Shown here: in pieces, positions 17,295-25,439 of the stretch
Layout of the letters: every line of letters begins with the position of its first letter
Position numbering within the stretch: position 1 is the stretch's first letter
NCBI GenBank assembly: GCA_023460975.1
Contig: JAEWOG010000068.1
Location: 8,419 to 72,418, forward strand
Direction: 5' to 3'
From: Actinomycetes bacterium
GTDB lineage: Bacteria > Actinomycetota > Actinomycetes > Propionibacteriales > Nocardioidaceae
Length of the DNA stretch: 64,000 nucleotides
The notes under the pieces: model-generated
The model's input: only the letters and a program-made list of their open reading frames with translations
Told to the model about the DNA's origin: nothing
Database searches by the model: none
Made by a program: the position numbers and the translations under genes

Positions 17295-18007
17295 CCTCCG
17301 GGCCCGACGCGCGGCTGCGCACGGGCGAGCACCCGACGAGCACGCTGGACTTCCTGCTGCGCCCCGCCAAGTGGCTCGTCGGTCGGAAGTGGCCCATCAC
17401 CCTGCACGGCCAAGAGCACGTCCCGGCGAGTGGGCCGGTCATCCTGGCCAGCAACCACGTGGGCCTCATCGACGGACCGCTGTTGGCCGTCCTCGGGCCG
17501 CGTCCCGTGCACGCGTTGACCAAGCAGGAGATGTTCGACTCGCGGGCTTCGGGAGTGCTGCGTCGCTCTGGTCAGATCCGCCTCGACCGCGACACCGCGG
17601 ACCCGGCGGCCGTCAAGGCGTGCATCAGGGTGCTCGACGCGGGAGAGGTCGTGGGGATCTTCCCCGAGGGCACGCGGGGGGACGGTGAATTCGGCCGGAT
17701 CCACCGCGGGGCCGCGTATCTCGCGCTGGTCAGCGGGGCCCCCGTGGTGCCGGTGGCGATGTTCGGCACGAGAGCTCCCGGCGCGCGGAATCACGCCATG
17801 CCGCCGAAGGGTGGGAGCATTGACGTGGTGTACGGCGAGCCGTGGCAGGTCGCCGCGCAGCCGTGGCCCCGCACCCGGGAACATGTGGGGGCCACCTCGG
17901 CGTTGTTGCACCAGCACCTGCGGACCGCACTGGACCGCGCCCGCGACCTGACCGGTCGCGACCTTCCCGGGCCGTTGCCCGGCCAGGAGACGACGGACGC
18001 GCCCTGA
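17291..18007 (+). CDS. 1-acyl-sn-glycerol-3-phosphate acyltransferase family protein
   Basis: PlsC-like membrane-associated acyltransferase that transfers an acyl chain to lysophosphatidate or a related acceptor. 238 residues. The catalytic NH-x4-D motif is NHVGLIDG (near residue 56) and the phosphate-binding motif is FPEGTRG (near residue 124). No clear transmembrane helix is seen, so membrane contact is probably peripheral. Coupled to cmk by ATGA overlap and followed by der; cmk-plsC-der is a common actinobacterial order. Confidence 0.9.
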   Translation: MTSGPDARLRTGEHPTSTLDFLLRPAKWLVGRKWPITLHGQEHVPASGPVILASNHVGLIDGPLLAVLGPRPVHALTKQEMFDSRASGVLRRSGQIRLDRDTADPAAVKACIRVLDAGEVVGIFPEGTRGDGEFGRIHRGAAYLALVSGAPVVPVAMFGTRAPGARNHAMPPKGGSIDVVYGEPWQVAAQPWPRTREHVGATSALLHQHLRTALDRARDLTGRDLPGPLPGQETTDAP

Positions 18008-18029
18008 GGGTGTGTCGACAAGGAGCATC

Positions 18030-19388
18030 ATGACTGAGTACGACGCCACCCGAGCGGCAGACGAGGCCACCGGCCCCGCGCCGGTGCTTGCCGTCGTCGG
18101 GCGACCCAACGTGGGCAAGTCCACGCTGGTGAACCGCATCATCGGGCGCCGTGAGGCCGTCGTGGAGGATCGCCCCGGGGTGACCCGCGACCGGGTGTCG
18201 TACGACGCCACCTGGAACGGGCGCGCCTTTACGGTGGTCGACACCGGCGGCTGGGACCCGGACGCCAGGGGACTCGCCGAGCGGATCGCCGGCCAGGCAG
18301 AGGTGGCTGTGTCGCTGGCTGACGCAGTGCTGTTCGTCGTGGACGCGACGGTCGGTATCACCGATGCCGACGAGGCGGTCGTCAAGATCCTCCGGAAGTC
18401 AGGCAAGCCGGTCGTGCTCGCTGCCAACAAGGTCGATGACCAGCGCACCGAGGCGGAGGCGTACGGCTTGTGGAACCTGGGGCTGGGGGAGCCGTTCCCG
18501 GTCTCCGCGCTCCACGGTCGCGGCTCGGGGGACATGCTCGACGCCGTCCTGGCCGCGCTGCCCGAGACGCCGCCGGAGTCCTTCGAGGAGCTCGGCGGCC
18601 CGCGCCGCATCGCGCTGGTGGGCAAGCCGAACGTCGGCAAGTCGTCGCTCCTCAACCGCCTCGCAGGCTCGGAGCGCGTCGTGGTGGACAACGTTGCCGG
18701 CACGACCGTTGACCCTGTCGACGAACTCGTCGAACTCGGCGGTCGGCTGTGGAACTTCATCGACACTGCTGGCATCCGCAAGCGCGTCAACCAGGCATCG
18801 GGGCACGAGTACTACGCGTCGCTGCGCACGTCGACCGCCATCGATCGGGCCGAGGTCGCCGTGCTCGTGCTGGACGCCGAGCAGTCGATCTCCGAGCAGG
18901 ACCTGCGCATCGTCCAGACCATCCGCGAGGCCGGTCGGGCGCTGGTCATCGCGTTCAACAAGTGGGACCTCGTGGACGAGGAGCGTCGCCACTACCTCGA
19001 GCGCGAGGTGGAGCGCGAGCTCGTGCAGGTCCAGTGGGCGCCGCGGATCAACATCACGGCCCGCACGGGCTGGCACGTGGACCGCATCGTCCCGGCACTC
19101 GACAAGGCGCTGGAGGGGTGGGAGACACGTGTGTCCACGGGTCGCCTCAACACCTTCCTCGGTCGTTTGGTCGCCGAGCACCCCCACCCGGTGCGCGGTG
19201 GCAAGCAGGCAAAGATCCTGTTCGGTACGCAGCCGAGCGTGGCCCCTCCGACCTTCACGCTGTTCACCTCCGGCAAGTTGGATGCCTCGTACGAGCGTTT
19301 CATCGAGCGCCGCCTGCGCGAGGAGTTCGGGTTCGTCGGGACGCCGATCGTGCTTCAGGTGCGCGCGCGGGAGAAGCGCAAGCGCTGA
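18030..19388 (+). CDS. der: Ribosome-assembly GTPase Der (EngA)
   Basis: Double-GTPase needed for 50S subunit maturation. 452 residues. First G domain with GRPNVGKSTL (near residue 25) and DTGGW; second G domain with GKPNVGKSSL (near residue 199), DTAGIRKR and the NKWD specificity motif. The C-terminal KH-like domain ends in a basic tail (REKRKR). The ATG at 18030 has AAGGAG 5 nt upstream, so the six upstream in-frame codons are not used. Confidence 0.97.
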   Translation: MTEYDATRAADEATGPAPVLAVVGRPNVGKSTLVNRIIGRREAVVEDRPGVTRDRVSYDATWNGRAFTVVDTGGWDPDARGLAERIAGQAEVAVSLADAVLFVVDATVGITDADEAVVKILRKSGKPVVLAANKVDDQRTEAEAYGLWNLGLGEPFPVSALHGRGSGDMLDAVLAALPETPPESFEELGGPRRIALVGKPNVGKSSLLNRLAGSERVVVDNVAGTTVDPVDELVELGGRLWNFIDTAGIRKRVNQASGHEYYASLRTSTAIDRAEVAVLVLDAEQSISEQDLRIVQTIREAGRALVIAFNKWDLVDEERRHYLEREVERELVQVQWAPRINITARTGWHVDRIVPALDKALEGWETRVSTGRLNTFLGRLVAEHPHPVRGGKQAKILFGTQPSVAPPTFTLFTSGKLDASYERFIERRLREEFGFVGTPIVLQVRAREKRKR

Positions 19389-19458
19389 CGTGGTCGGCCC
19401 GGGTGCGGTGAGTACCCGGGCCGATGCGCCCTGCATCGGTGGCCGGGAGAGTGGGGTC

Positions 19459-19800
19459 ATGACTCCGACGCCTGCCCCGGTGAGGTCCCACACGCTGTCG
19501 ACCTTCCAGTTCGTGCTCGCCTGCGTTCTCCTGGTCCTCGGCCTGGGAGGAGGAGTGTTCGGAGCAACCCTCTGGGTCGAAGGGATGGCCAGTTCCGCAG
19601 CATTGGCCGGACTGAATCTGGTGTTCGCCGTGGTGATCTGGGTGTGGTTCCTGGGCCCCGCCGTGTTGGCCGGCACGGCCCTGCTCATCGAGCGGAAGCG
19701 TCGCGGTGCGGCCCTCGCGCTGCTGTGGATCGGAGGCGGCTGGCACGTGTGCTTCGCTGCGGTGGCTGCTCTCGCGTTCCTGCCCGGCCAGTTGCCCTGA
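19459..19800 (+). CDS. Small hypothetical membrane protein
   Basis: 113 residues of unknown function. Three hydrophobic segments are visible at about residues 18-40, 48-73 and 87-108, separated by short loops with a basic ERKRRG loop before the last. A GGGAGAG purine run lies upstream of the ATG. It follows der after about 70 nt and precedes the tRNA region. Confidence 0.7.
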   Translation: MTPTPAPVRSHTLSTFQFVLACVLLVLGLGGGVFGATLWVEGMASSAALAGLNLVFAVVIWVWFLGPAVLAGTALLIERKRRGAALALLWIGGGWHVCFAAVAALAFLPGQLP

Positions 19801-19843
19801 GGACTCGCGGGACCCCGAATGCGGCAACCTGAGGGGTCTGCGC

Positions 19844-19849
19844 TAATGT
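19844..19849 (+). promoter_or_regulatory. Candidate -10 box for the tRNA-Pro region
   Basis: TAATGT lies about 40 nt upstream of the first tRNA-like sequence. The -35 region is weak (GCAACC-like at about 17 bp). Confidence 0.35.
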
Positions 19850-19888
19850 TCTGTCTGCTCCCGAGTGGCCTGGCTGCTTGTGAGTGTT

Positions 19889-19959
<71 letters not shown>

Positions 19960-19979
19960 ACAACTGAAAATCCATGCCA

Positions 19980-20053
19980 CGGGCTGTGGCGCAGCTTGGT
20001 AGCGCACCTGACTGGGGGTCAGGGGGTCGCAGGTTCAAATCCTGTCAGCCCGA
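19980..20053 (+). tRNA. tRNA-Pro (anticodon GGG)
   Basis: Complete cloverleaf of 74 nt: acceptor CGGGCTG / CAGCCCG with discriminator A, D-arm GCGC-AGCTTGGTA-GCGC, anticodon loop CTGGGGG (GGG at 34-36) in a CCTGA / TCAGG stem, T-arm with TTCAAAT loop. CCA is not encoded. Its 3' 42 bases are the attachment core used by the downstream mobile elements. Confidence 0.95.
20012..20053 (+). repeat. att core copy 1 (left end, inside tRNA-Pro)
   Basis: 42-bp sequence from CTGGGGGTCA to CAGCCCGA at the tRNA 3' end. It recurs identically at 25191-25232 and with one mismatch at 63829-63870. It marks the left boundary of the first integrated element; integration leaves the tRNA intact. Confidence 0.92.
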
Positions 20054-20060
20054 CGTAAAA

Positions 20061-20091
20061 GCCCAGGTGAGAGCAGGTTTCTCGCCTGGGC
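20061..20091 (+). terminator. Hairpin after tRNA-Pro / at left element end
   Basis: 12-bp stem (20061-20072 with 20080-20091, one G-U) reading GCCCAGGTGAGA, followed by TTC. An equivalent hairpin lies at the ICE left end (25241-25269). Likely terminates tRNA transcription or the integrase. Confidence 0.6.
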
Positions 20092-20119
20092 TTCATCATG
20101 TCCGGCGGTCGTTTTCCGT

Positions 20120-20224
20120 GGTCCCCCTCTGGTCCCCCCCCGGCGCTCTCGCGGGCGGTCGCCTGTGGACGAACGGACCGCCTCGACCCCGATTCCTGTG
20201 GATAAGGGGACCAAAAGGGGACCA
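20120..20224. repeat. GGGGACC-type repeats at CIME left end
   Basis: An inverted copy GGTCCCCCTCTGGTCCCC (20120-20137) and a direct copy GGGGACCAAAAGGGGACCA (20206-20224) flank a 68-bp stretch. Matching copies lie at both ends of both elements (25079, 25299, 25382, 63717). They are candidate integrase arm-binding sites. The rest of the 210-bp gene-free stretch shows nothing else. Confidence 0.6.
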
Positions 20225-20263
20225 GAACGCTTGCGGGGGCACTTCCACGGGCGTTGGAGCGCA

Positions 20264-21268
20264 TCACAGGCTCCTGGTCGCGGGGCTTCCGCGCTGGGCG
20301 TGCTTGCGCTGTCCGGCGGCGGAGAGGAATGCGTTGGCCTGCTCCGCGGCGGACGCGAGGTGGCGGTCGTCGGGGTGGAGGTAGCCGCGGGTGGTCTCCA
20401 TTGAGGCGTGGCCGAGGATGTCCTGGAGGACGTGCAGCGGGATGCCGGCGTCGGCCATCCAGGTCGCCCCGGTGTGCCGGAGTCCGTGCCGGGTGAGGTC
20501 GGGCAGGCCGAGCTTCGCGACGATGCCGTCCCAGTTGGTGGCGTCGCGCACGGTGGCGGTGGTGAGGTAGCCGCCCTTCGGGCCGACCAGCAACGAGTCC
20601 TCGGGCTGCTTGCCGTCGGTGAGGCGTTCCAGGACGGGGCGGAGCGGTTCGAGTATCGGGACGCGGCGCTCCTTGCGGCTCTTGGTCGGCTTCGTGACCA
20701 GGCCGCCCTTGCCGGGGAAGACCTGCCGGCGGATCACCACGAGATTCTTGCCGAAGTCCACGTCCCCGACTTGTAGCCCGGACACTTCGGAGCTGCGTGC
20801 GGCCAGTAACGCGGCGAGCATCACGAAGTCGCTGTAGGACTGATGGACCTTGCCGCAGGCGCGCGCGAGCCGGTTGAGGGTCTTCATGTCCGGGATCGCA
20901 TGGGCACGTGGTGACGACTGCTCGGCGGACTGGCCGCGGAAGGCGTTGCGGTTCAGGCTCCGCTTGGCGCGGTTCTTCGCGGGATTGATCTGGATCAGCC
21001 CGTCCCGCACGGCTTCATCGAGCACCCGGACGAGCGGGGCGATGGTGTTCTTGATGGTCGAGGCGCCGTGGCGCTGTTCCCACTCATCGATGGTCCGGTC
21101 GATGATGCCGGCGGTGATCTGGGTGACCGGGAGGTGCCCGAGCGCGGGCAGCACCCGCAGCTTCAGCCCGTAGCCGTAGGTCTCGCCGGTGGAGGTCGGG
21201 TCCAGGCCACGCGCCCACCGGTCGCCGATGGAGGTGACGAACTCCAGCAGCGTCATGGACACTTCCAT
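20264..21268 (-). pseudogene. int: Tyrosine integrase, N-terminally truncated
   Basis: 334 residues nearly identical to residues 76-409 of the ICE integrase at 25440. It keeps the core-binding and catalytic domains with all active residues: arginine in RSSEVSGL, RHGLRH, LGHAS and the tyrosine in TTRGYLH. The first 75 residues (the arm-site-binding region) are missing: homology stops near 21285, where sequence switches to the 5' part of an AraC-type gene in another frame. No ribosome site or promoter of its own is apparent. It may be inactive alone, so the intact integrase next door is the likely recombinase. Confidence 0.85.
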
Positions 21269-21283
21269 GCCCTTGGTCGAGGA

Positions 21284-21417
21284 GCCGCGGACCCAGAGCG
21301 GACGATGACAACCTTGATGCAGTCATACGCCACCGGACCGATCGGACGATGCTCGGTCCGGGTCAAGGCCGTGATGGGTGAGCGCAGGCCTTGTTCGTCT
21401 GCCTCGAATCCCAACAT
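21284..21417 (-). pseudogene. 5' fragment of an AraC-family regulator
   Basis: Reading from an ATG at 21417, about 44 codons encode a peptide containing PVAYDCIKVVIVRSGSA. This aligns with PVAYDCVKVIVVRDGSA near the start of the AraC gene at 44346-45377 and with PSAYDCVTVTIVRDGGA in 50829-51764. The frame is then lost at the junction with the integrase. It lies 24 nt downstream of the MFS stop, as AraC genes do at the other two exporter loci, so it is the remnant of a third copy of that cassette. Confidence 0.8.
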
Positions 21418-21432
21418 GTTCTTGACCCGGAC
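21356..21432. repeat. 12-bp inverted repeat around the truncated AraC start
   Basis: GTCCGGGTCAAG (21356-21367) is perfectly inverted at 21421-21432. The arms sit either side of the AraC ATG, and a 7-bp inner repeat CAAGGCC (21365-21371 with 21387-21393) lies between. It is the counterpart of the tighter palindromes at 45300 and 51701. Confidence 0.55.
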
Positions 21433-21441
21433 AGTCGCGTC

Positions 21442-22710
21442 TCAGCGTTCGTCCAGTGAGCGTTCCATCTCGCTTTCGCGCATCCGCCCCGCCAGCAGAG
21501 CGATCAGCGCAAGGGCGGGTGGCGCGATGCCGGCAATGACGAAGATCACGGGGATGGGCACGAGCAGTGAGAGCGGGCCTGCGATGGCGATCGAGACCGG
21601 CATGAAGGCGATCGAGACGAAGAAGTCGAGGCTCGCGACTCGGCCGATCATGTCGAGCGGCACCAGACGTTGCAGCAGGGTTCCCCAGATGACGACACCG
21701 GCTCCGGTCGCCGCGCCGACGATGAACAGTGCTGAGAGCATCAGAATCAGGTTGTCGGCGACGCCGATGACCGCAAGGGGGAGGGTTCCGCCGCCCCAGC
21801 AAGCGATCATGAACGTGAGGTAGCGGCGCGGGAGTTTCAGCGATGACACAACGAGTGAGCCGATCGCCCCGCCGATGCCGAATGCGGCAAGGAGGAAACC
21901 GAACGTCGATTCGGCGTCCTCGAACCTGTCGCGGGTGATGAACGGCAGCAGCACTTCGATCGGTCCCTGGATGATGAGGGCGAGAGAGGAGCCGAAGATC
22001 AGAGTCCAGAGCAACCAGCGAGTGCGAGCCACATAGTTGACGCCTGCTCGAAGGTCGCCCCACACACTCGTGCGCTGCTCCGGAGAAGTGACCGTGGTCA
22101 GTTCGTCGCGCCGACTGAGGAACAGAGTGAGGATGAACGCGATCGCGTACGACGCTGCGACGATCATGGCCCCGATGGCGGGAAAGAACGTGCCGACGAC
22201 GATTCCGCCGAGGGCGGGACCGAGGCCTTGCCCCATCGAGGGTCGGAGAGCGCCTTCGAGCCCGTTCGCGGCGAGGAGCTGCTCAGACGGAAGCACCTGG
22301 GGCAGATACGCGCTGTAGGCGGGGTAGAAGAACGCGCTTCCTGCGCCCATCGCGAAGGAGGCGGCGCCGACGTGCCACAGTTCGATCGTCTCGGTGAGGG
22401 ACAGGACTGCCACCACGGTCATCACAGCCGCGGTGCATCCCTGCACGGTGATGATGATGCGTCGTTTGGAGAACCGATCGGCGACAACGCCACCCAGGAT
22501 CGAGAAGGCGAACAGGCCCAAGCTCATCCCTGTTGCGACCGCTGAGAGCGCGAGCGGGCTGTCATCGAGCGCGAGGACTTGGAAGACCATCACGATGGTC
22601 CACATCCCGGTGCCGAAGACCTCGATGCCGACTGCGGCGAACAGGAGCCGATAATCCCGCGAAGCCAGTGGCCGCAGGGCACGTATCCGGTTGAGGTTCT
22701 TCTCGCTCAT
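21442..22710 (-). CDS. MFS drug exporter, Mef/EntS-like
   Basis: Proton-driven efflux pump of the inner membrane, about 422 residues and 12 predicted segments. It has the MFS motif between helices 2 and 3 (GGVVADRFSKRRI) and resembles macrolide or enterobactin-exporter MFS proteins. The ATG at 22710 overlaps the ABC-F stop (ATGA), so both are made from one message; the longer frame start inside abcF is not needed. Pairing of an MFS pump with an ABC-F protein parallels the known mef/msr macrolide-resistance operon. The actual drug cannot be read from sequence. Confidence 0.85.
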   Translation of the reverse strand: MSEKNLNRIRALRPLASRDYRLLFAAVGIEVFGTGMWTIVMVFQVLALDDSPLALSAVATGMSLGLFAFSILGGVVADRFSKRRIIITVQGCTAAVMTVVAVLSLTETIELWHVGAASFAMGAGSAFFYPAYSAYLPQVLPSEQLLAANGLEGALRPSMGQGLGPALGGIVVGTFFPAIGAMIVAASYAIAFILTLFLSRRDELTTVTSPEQRTSVWGDLRAGVNYVARTRWLLWTLIFGSSLALIIQGPIEVLLPFITRDRFEDAESTFGFLLAAFGIGGAIGSLVVSSLKLPRRYLTFMIACWGGGTLPLAVIGVADNLILMLSALFIVGAATGAGVVIWGTLLQRLVPLDMIGRVASLDFFVSIAFMPVSIAIAGPLSLLVPIPVIFVIAGIAPPALALIALLAGRMRESEMERSLDER

Positions 22711-24362
22711 ACCAGCGCCTCGCCTTCGACCATCGAAGTCAGTTCGAGGCTCGGCCATTCGTCAACGTCACGGAGCAGCTGCCGGTCGTGCGTTGACAGG
22801 ACGACCGCCGCTGCGGTCGCTCCGAGCGCGTCGGTGAGTTCGTCAACGAGCGCGATTGAAAGGTGGTTGGTGGGTTCGTCCAGGAGCAGCACATGCGGGC
22901 GCATCGCGAGCACGAGTGCCAGATCGAGCCGGCGCTGTTGCCCCATCGAGAGCTCGCCCACTCGTTTGCCCGCCTCGCGCGGGCGCAGGAGACCAAGCTG
23001 GGAGAGGCCGATCGCATCCGATTCCTGCAAGGTACCTTCGGACACGAGCGCGCCGACGTGCGTGGCGTACACCTCGCTCGCTCTCCGATCGGGCGGCAGG
23101 GTCGTCTCCTGATGGAGAAAGCCGAGGCGCGTGCTCCGAGGCATCCGAACCGCTCCGGTGTCCGGCGATAGCTCACTACCGACCACGCTCAGCAGTGTGG
23201 ACTTGCCAGCACCGTTCGGGCCGGTCACAACGAGACGGCCGCGGTGGGAGAGTGAGAACGACACTGGCTGGCTCAGCCGCCCGGCGACGCTGACGTGATC
23301 GACGCTGAGGAGAACCGCGCCGGTTCTTGTGGGGAGTTCGGGGAACCGGAAGAGCTGAGGCGGTTCCGGCACGGTGACGGCGTGGGCTTCGAGTGCTTCC
23401 TGGCGTCGGTGCACGTTCTGCACGAGCCCGCTGGCCCGGGTGGCGCGCCCATGCTTGTTGGTGCCCTTCTCTGGTCTCCACCCCGAGACGAGTCGGTTCT
23501 GCGCGGCGCTGAGACTGTCCTGTAGCCGAGCATGCTCGGCCTGCTGGCGGTCATAGTCCTGTTCCCAGCGTTCCCGCTCGGCCAGACGTCCCTCCCGGTA
23601 GCCGGCATAGCCGTTCCCGTACACGCGCGGCCGATCGTCCGGCGTCGGGTCCAGGTCGACGATGGTCTCCGCGATGTCGGACAGCAGCGCGCGATCGTGG
23701 CTGACGACGACAACACCCCCGCTCCGCGCTCGGAGCTGCGCGGTCAGGAACTCGAGCCCGCTTCGGTCGAGGTGGTTGGTGGGCTCATCAAGCAGGAGGA
23801 AGTCGTGATCGGCGCCCAGGAGGCACGCCAGCCGTACCCGATAACGCTGTCCCACCGAGAGGTCTGCGAGAAGCCTGGTCGAGTCCGTCTCCGCGTCGAG
23901 TGCTTCGAGCGCGATCTGCACGCGCCGTTCGGCATCCCACGCATCGAGCGCTTCGGCATGTTCCAACGCGGCCGTGTACTGCTCCTCCGCCCGGTCCGTG
24001 TTGTCCGCGAGAGCGAGAGCGGCCGCGTCGAGCGCCGCCAACGCGGCCAGTGGTTCGGCGATCGCCTCTGCGACCGCTTGCCCAACAGTTCGACTGTCAG
24101 CGGCGGTCATCTCTTGCTCGGCCACAGCGATCGTGCCAATGCGCTGGACTGTTCCGCTGTCCGGGACCAGGACGCCAGCGAGTACCTGCAGGAGGGTCGA
24201 TTTCCCTCGCCCGTTCTCTCCCACGATCGCGACACGCGATGAGGAAGTGAGGGTGAGGTCGACATGATGGAGGACGGGTGTGGCTCCGCGCATCAAAGAC
24301 ACGTCGGAAGTGATGAGTTGCGCGCGATGGCGCGCCGGATGACGGTTCGTCGGGGTAAGCAT
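22707..24362 (-). CDS. ABC-F ribosome-protection-type ATPase
   Basis: Soluble twin-ATPase of the ABC-F family, about 551 residues, with no membrane segments. First cassette: Walker A GENGRGKST, signature LSVGQ, Walker B LLLDEPTNHLD. Second cassette: Walker A GPNGAGKST, signature LSMGQ, LLLDEPTNHL. The linker between them is charged and arginine-rich, as in antibiotic-resistance ABC-Fs that dislodge drugs from the ribosome. The ATG at 24362 has GAAGGA about 5-6 nt upstream and is preferred over the 11-codon longer start. It is first of an operon with the MFS gene and preceded by a short leader peptide. Confidence 0.88.
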   Translation of the reverse strand: MLTPTNRHPARHRAQLITSDVSLMRGATPVLHHVDLTLTSSSRVAIVGENGRGKSTLLQVLAGVLVPDSGTVQRIGTIAVAEQEMTAADSRTVGQAVAEAIAEPLAALAALDAAALALADNTDRAEEQYTAALEHAEALDAWDAERRVQIALEALDAETDSTRLLADLSVGQRYRVRLACLLGADHDFLLLDEPTNHLDRSGLEFLTAQLRARSGGVVVVSHDRALLSDIAETIVDLDPTPDDRPRVYGNGYAGYREGRLAERERWEQDYDRQQAEHARLQDSLSAAQNRLVSGWRPEKGTNKHGRATRASGLVQNVHRRQEALEAHAVTVPEPPQLFRFPELPTRTGAVLLSVDHVSVAGRLSQPVSFSLSHRGRLVVTGPNGAGKSTLLSVVGSELSPDTGAVRMPRSTRLGFLHQETTLPPDRRASEVYATHVGALVSEGTLQESDAIGLSQLGLLRPREAGKRVGELSMGQQRRLDLALVLAMRPHVLLLDEPTNHLSIALVDELTDALGATAAAVVLSTHDRQLLRDVDEWPSLELTSMVEGEALV

Positions 24363-24499
24363 TGAAGTCCTTCGAGACGACGCACCACCAGCCACGGACA
24401 GGCAGATAGGTACGCAAATGACGGCGACCCAGAAGGGTCAGAACGAGCGGCCGCCGCAGTCTCGGATTTCTCAACGAGCGCGGTAGGCCTGCTCAACCG

Positions 24500-24520
24500 T
24501 CACAGGAAGTACAAATGCAT
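24500..24520 (-). CDS. Six-residue leader peptide (MHLYFL) before ABC-F
   Basis: ATG at 24520, stop at 24500-24502. It starts exactly 7 nt after TAGAAT, so it would be translated leaderless as the first event on the transcript, about 140 nt upstream of the ABC-F start. A GACCC-TTCT-GGGTC hairpin and other pairings lie between. This layout suggests drug-dependent ribosome stalling controls the resistance operon; that is inference. Confidence 0.45.
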   Translation of the reverse strand: MHLYFL

Positions 24521-25070
24521 GGACTCGATTCTACCGCATGACACCGCCGGCTGGCGACTCTGCCTCGCTGCCGACCTCCTCCGCGACACCGGCGCGACGG
24601 TCGCCCATCAAGTCGACTCCTCCAACGCGTTCGTCCTCAGTACCGCCTTCGCCCGACAGTTCGGTCACCGGGCTCCGAACACCGACGCCTCCACAAGCGG
24701 TATCGATTTTGAGAACGTCAGCGAGAGCGACCTGCGAAGCATCAACCTGCTCGGTGCGATGCTCTATCACGGGGTCAACACCGAGGCAGGCGTGGTGATG
24801 CGGATGAGTTCAGTTCCGAGAACGGCAGCTAACTCGCTCGGGGCGGAGTTCGCACAGGGCCACGAACCAGGATCCCTTCGTCCGTCAGAGGCGCGTGAGT
24901 TCCTTTCGCAACTGTCTGACGCTGATTGGGGTCGGCACGTTCCGCGCGGGTCAGACCTCGCCGGTTCTGACCTGAGGGACCTGTGGCAAGTGCACTCAGG
25001 CAGCACCGCTGATCCCGGCGCTCGGTCTGCGGTTCGCACCGCGGAGCAACCTCGTTCAGGATCTTCGTGA
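24519..25070 (+). CDS. Hypothetical protein of the CIME
   Basis: 183-codon frame divergent from the ABC-F operon. No family recognised. The first 90-100 codons have the strong third-position GC bias of a real actinobacterial gene, while the last third does not, so it may be a truncated gene reading into the element's right-end DNA. No good ribosome site is visible and the ATG overlaps the opposing promoter. Soluble, no signal peptide. Treat as uncertain. Confidence 0.35.
   Translation: MDSILPHDTAGWRLCLAADLLRDTGATVAHQVDSSNAFVLSTAFARQFGHRAPNTDASTSGIDFENVSESDLRSINLLGAMLYHGVNTEAGVVMRMSSVPRTAANSLGAEFAQGHEPGSLRPSEAREFLSQLSDADWGRHVPRGSDLAGSDLRDLWQVHSGSTADPGARSAVRTAEQPRSGSS
24528..24533 (-). promoter_or_regulatory. 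-10 box of the ABC-F/MFS operon
   Basis: TAGAAT on the minus strand, ending 7 nt before the leader ATG at 24520. The -35 element is weak (TCGCCA at 18 bp). Confidence 0.5.
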
Positions 25071-25078
25071 TTGATGAG

Positions 25079-25162
25079 GGGGACCAGAAGGGGACCAGAA
25101 CCGTGCAAACCATGCATCTCGTGACGTGCTCCGCATGATCTGACGCCCGGAATCACGCGGAA
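25079..25162. repeat. CIME right-end conserved block
   Basis: A GGGGACCAGAAGGGGACCA double repeat (25079-25097) is followed by a block around GCATGATCTGACGCCCGGAA. Both are conserved at the ICE right end (63717-63803). The two elements share ends of one family. The gene-free stretch 25071-25439 is made of this block, att core 2 and the ICE left end. Confidence 0.75.
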
Positions 25163-25190
25163 TCCGGTCCGGCCGAAGCCGTCTGGACGC

Positions 25191-25232
25191 CTGGGGGTCA
25201 GGGGGTCGCAGGTTCAAATCCTGTCAGCCCGA
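25191..25232 (+). repeat. att core copy 2 (CIME/ICE junction)
   Basis: Identical over 42 bp to the tRNA-Pro 3' end, and identical into the following CGTAAAA. It separates the CIME from the ICE. Recombination between copies 1-2, 2-3 or 1-3 would release the CIME, the ICE or both. Confidence 0.92.
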
Positions 25233-25240
25233 CGTAAAAT

Positions 25241-25400
25241 CCCAGGTGAGAGTAGGTTTCTCGCCTGGGCTTCTTCATATCCGGGGGTCGTTTTCCGTGG
25301 TCCCCCTCTGGTCCCCCGGCGCTCTCGCTGGTGGTCGACTGTGGACGAACGGACCGCCCTGGACCTGCTTCCTGTGGATAAGGGGACCAAAAGGGGACCA
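25241..25400. repeat. ICE left end: hairpin and GGGGACC repeats
   Basis: Hairpin CCCAGGTGAGA (25241-25251 with 25259-25269, one G-U), inverted repeat copy GGTCCCCCTCTGGTCCCC (25299-25316) and direct copy GGGGACCAAAAGGGGACCA (25382-25400). Same layout as the CIME left end. Confidence 0.65.
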
Positions 25401-25439
25401 GAACGCTTCCGGGAGCACTCCCGCGGGGGTGGGAGCGCA

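Larger units (their letters stand above)
20054..25232. mobile_element. CIME: ICE-derived element with resistance cargo, no transfer genes
   Basis: Flanked by att cores 1 and 2. The left roughly 1.2 kb (terminal repeats plus integrase) and right roughly 155 bp closely match the two ends of the neighbouring ICE. The inside holds only an N-terminally truncated integrase, an AraC fragment, MFS and ABC-F genes and one unknown ORF. No excisionase, relaxase or T4SS genes are present. This is the definition of a cis-mobilisable element arranged in tandem with an ICE that could supply integrase in trans. Confidence 0.82.

Noticed and set aside
24363..24474. Frame starting MRNPRLRRPLVLTLLGRRHL upstream of ABC-F as a leader peptide
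   Set aside because: It has no stop before the ABC-F start and continues far into the gene in another frame, and it is not at a promoter-defined position; MHLYFL at 24520 is the better leader.
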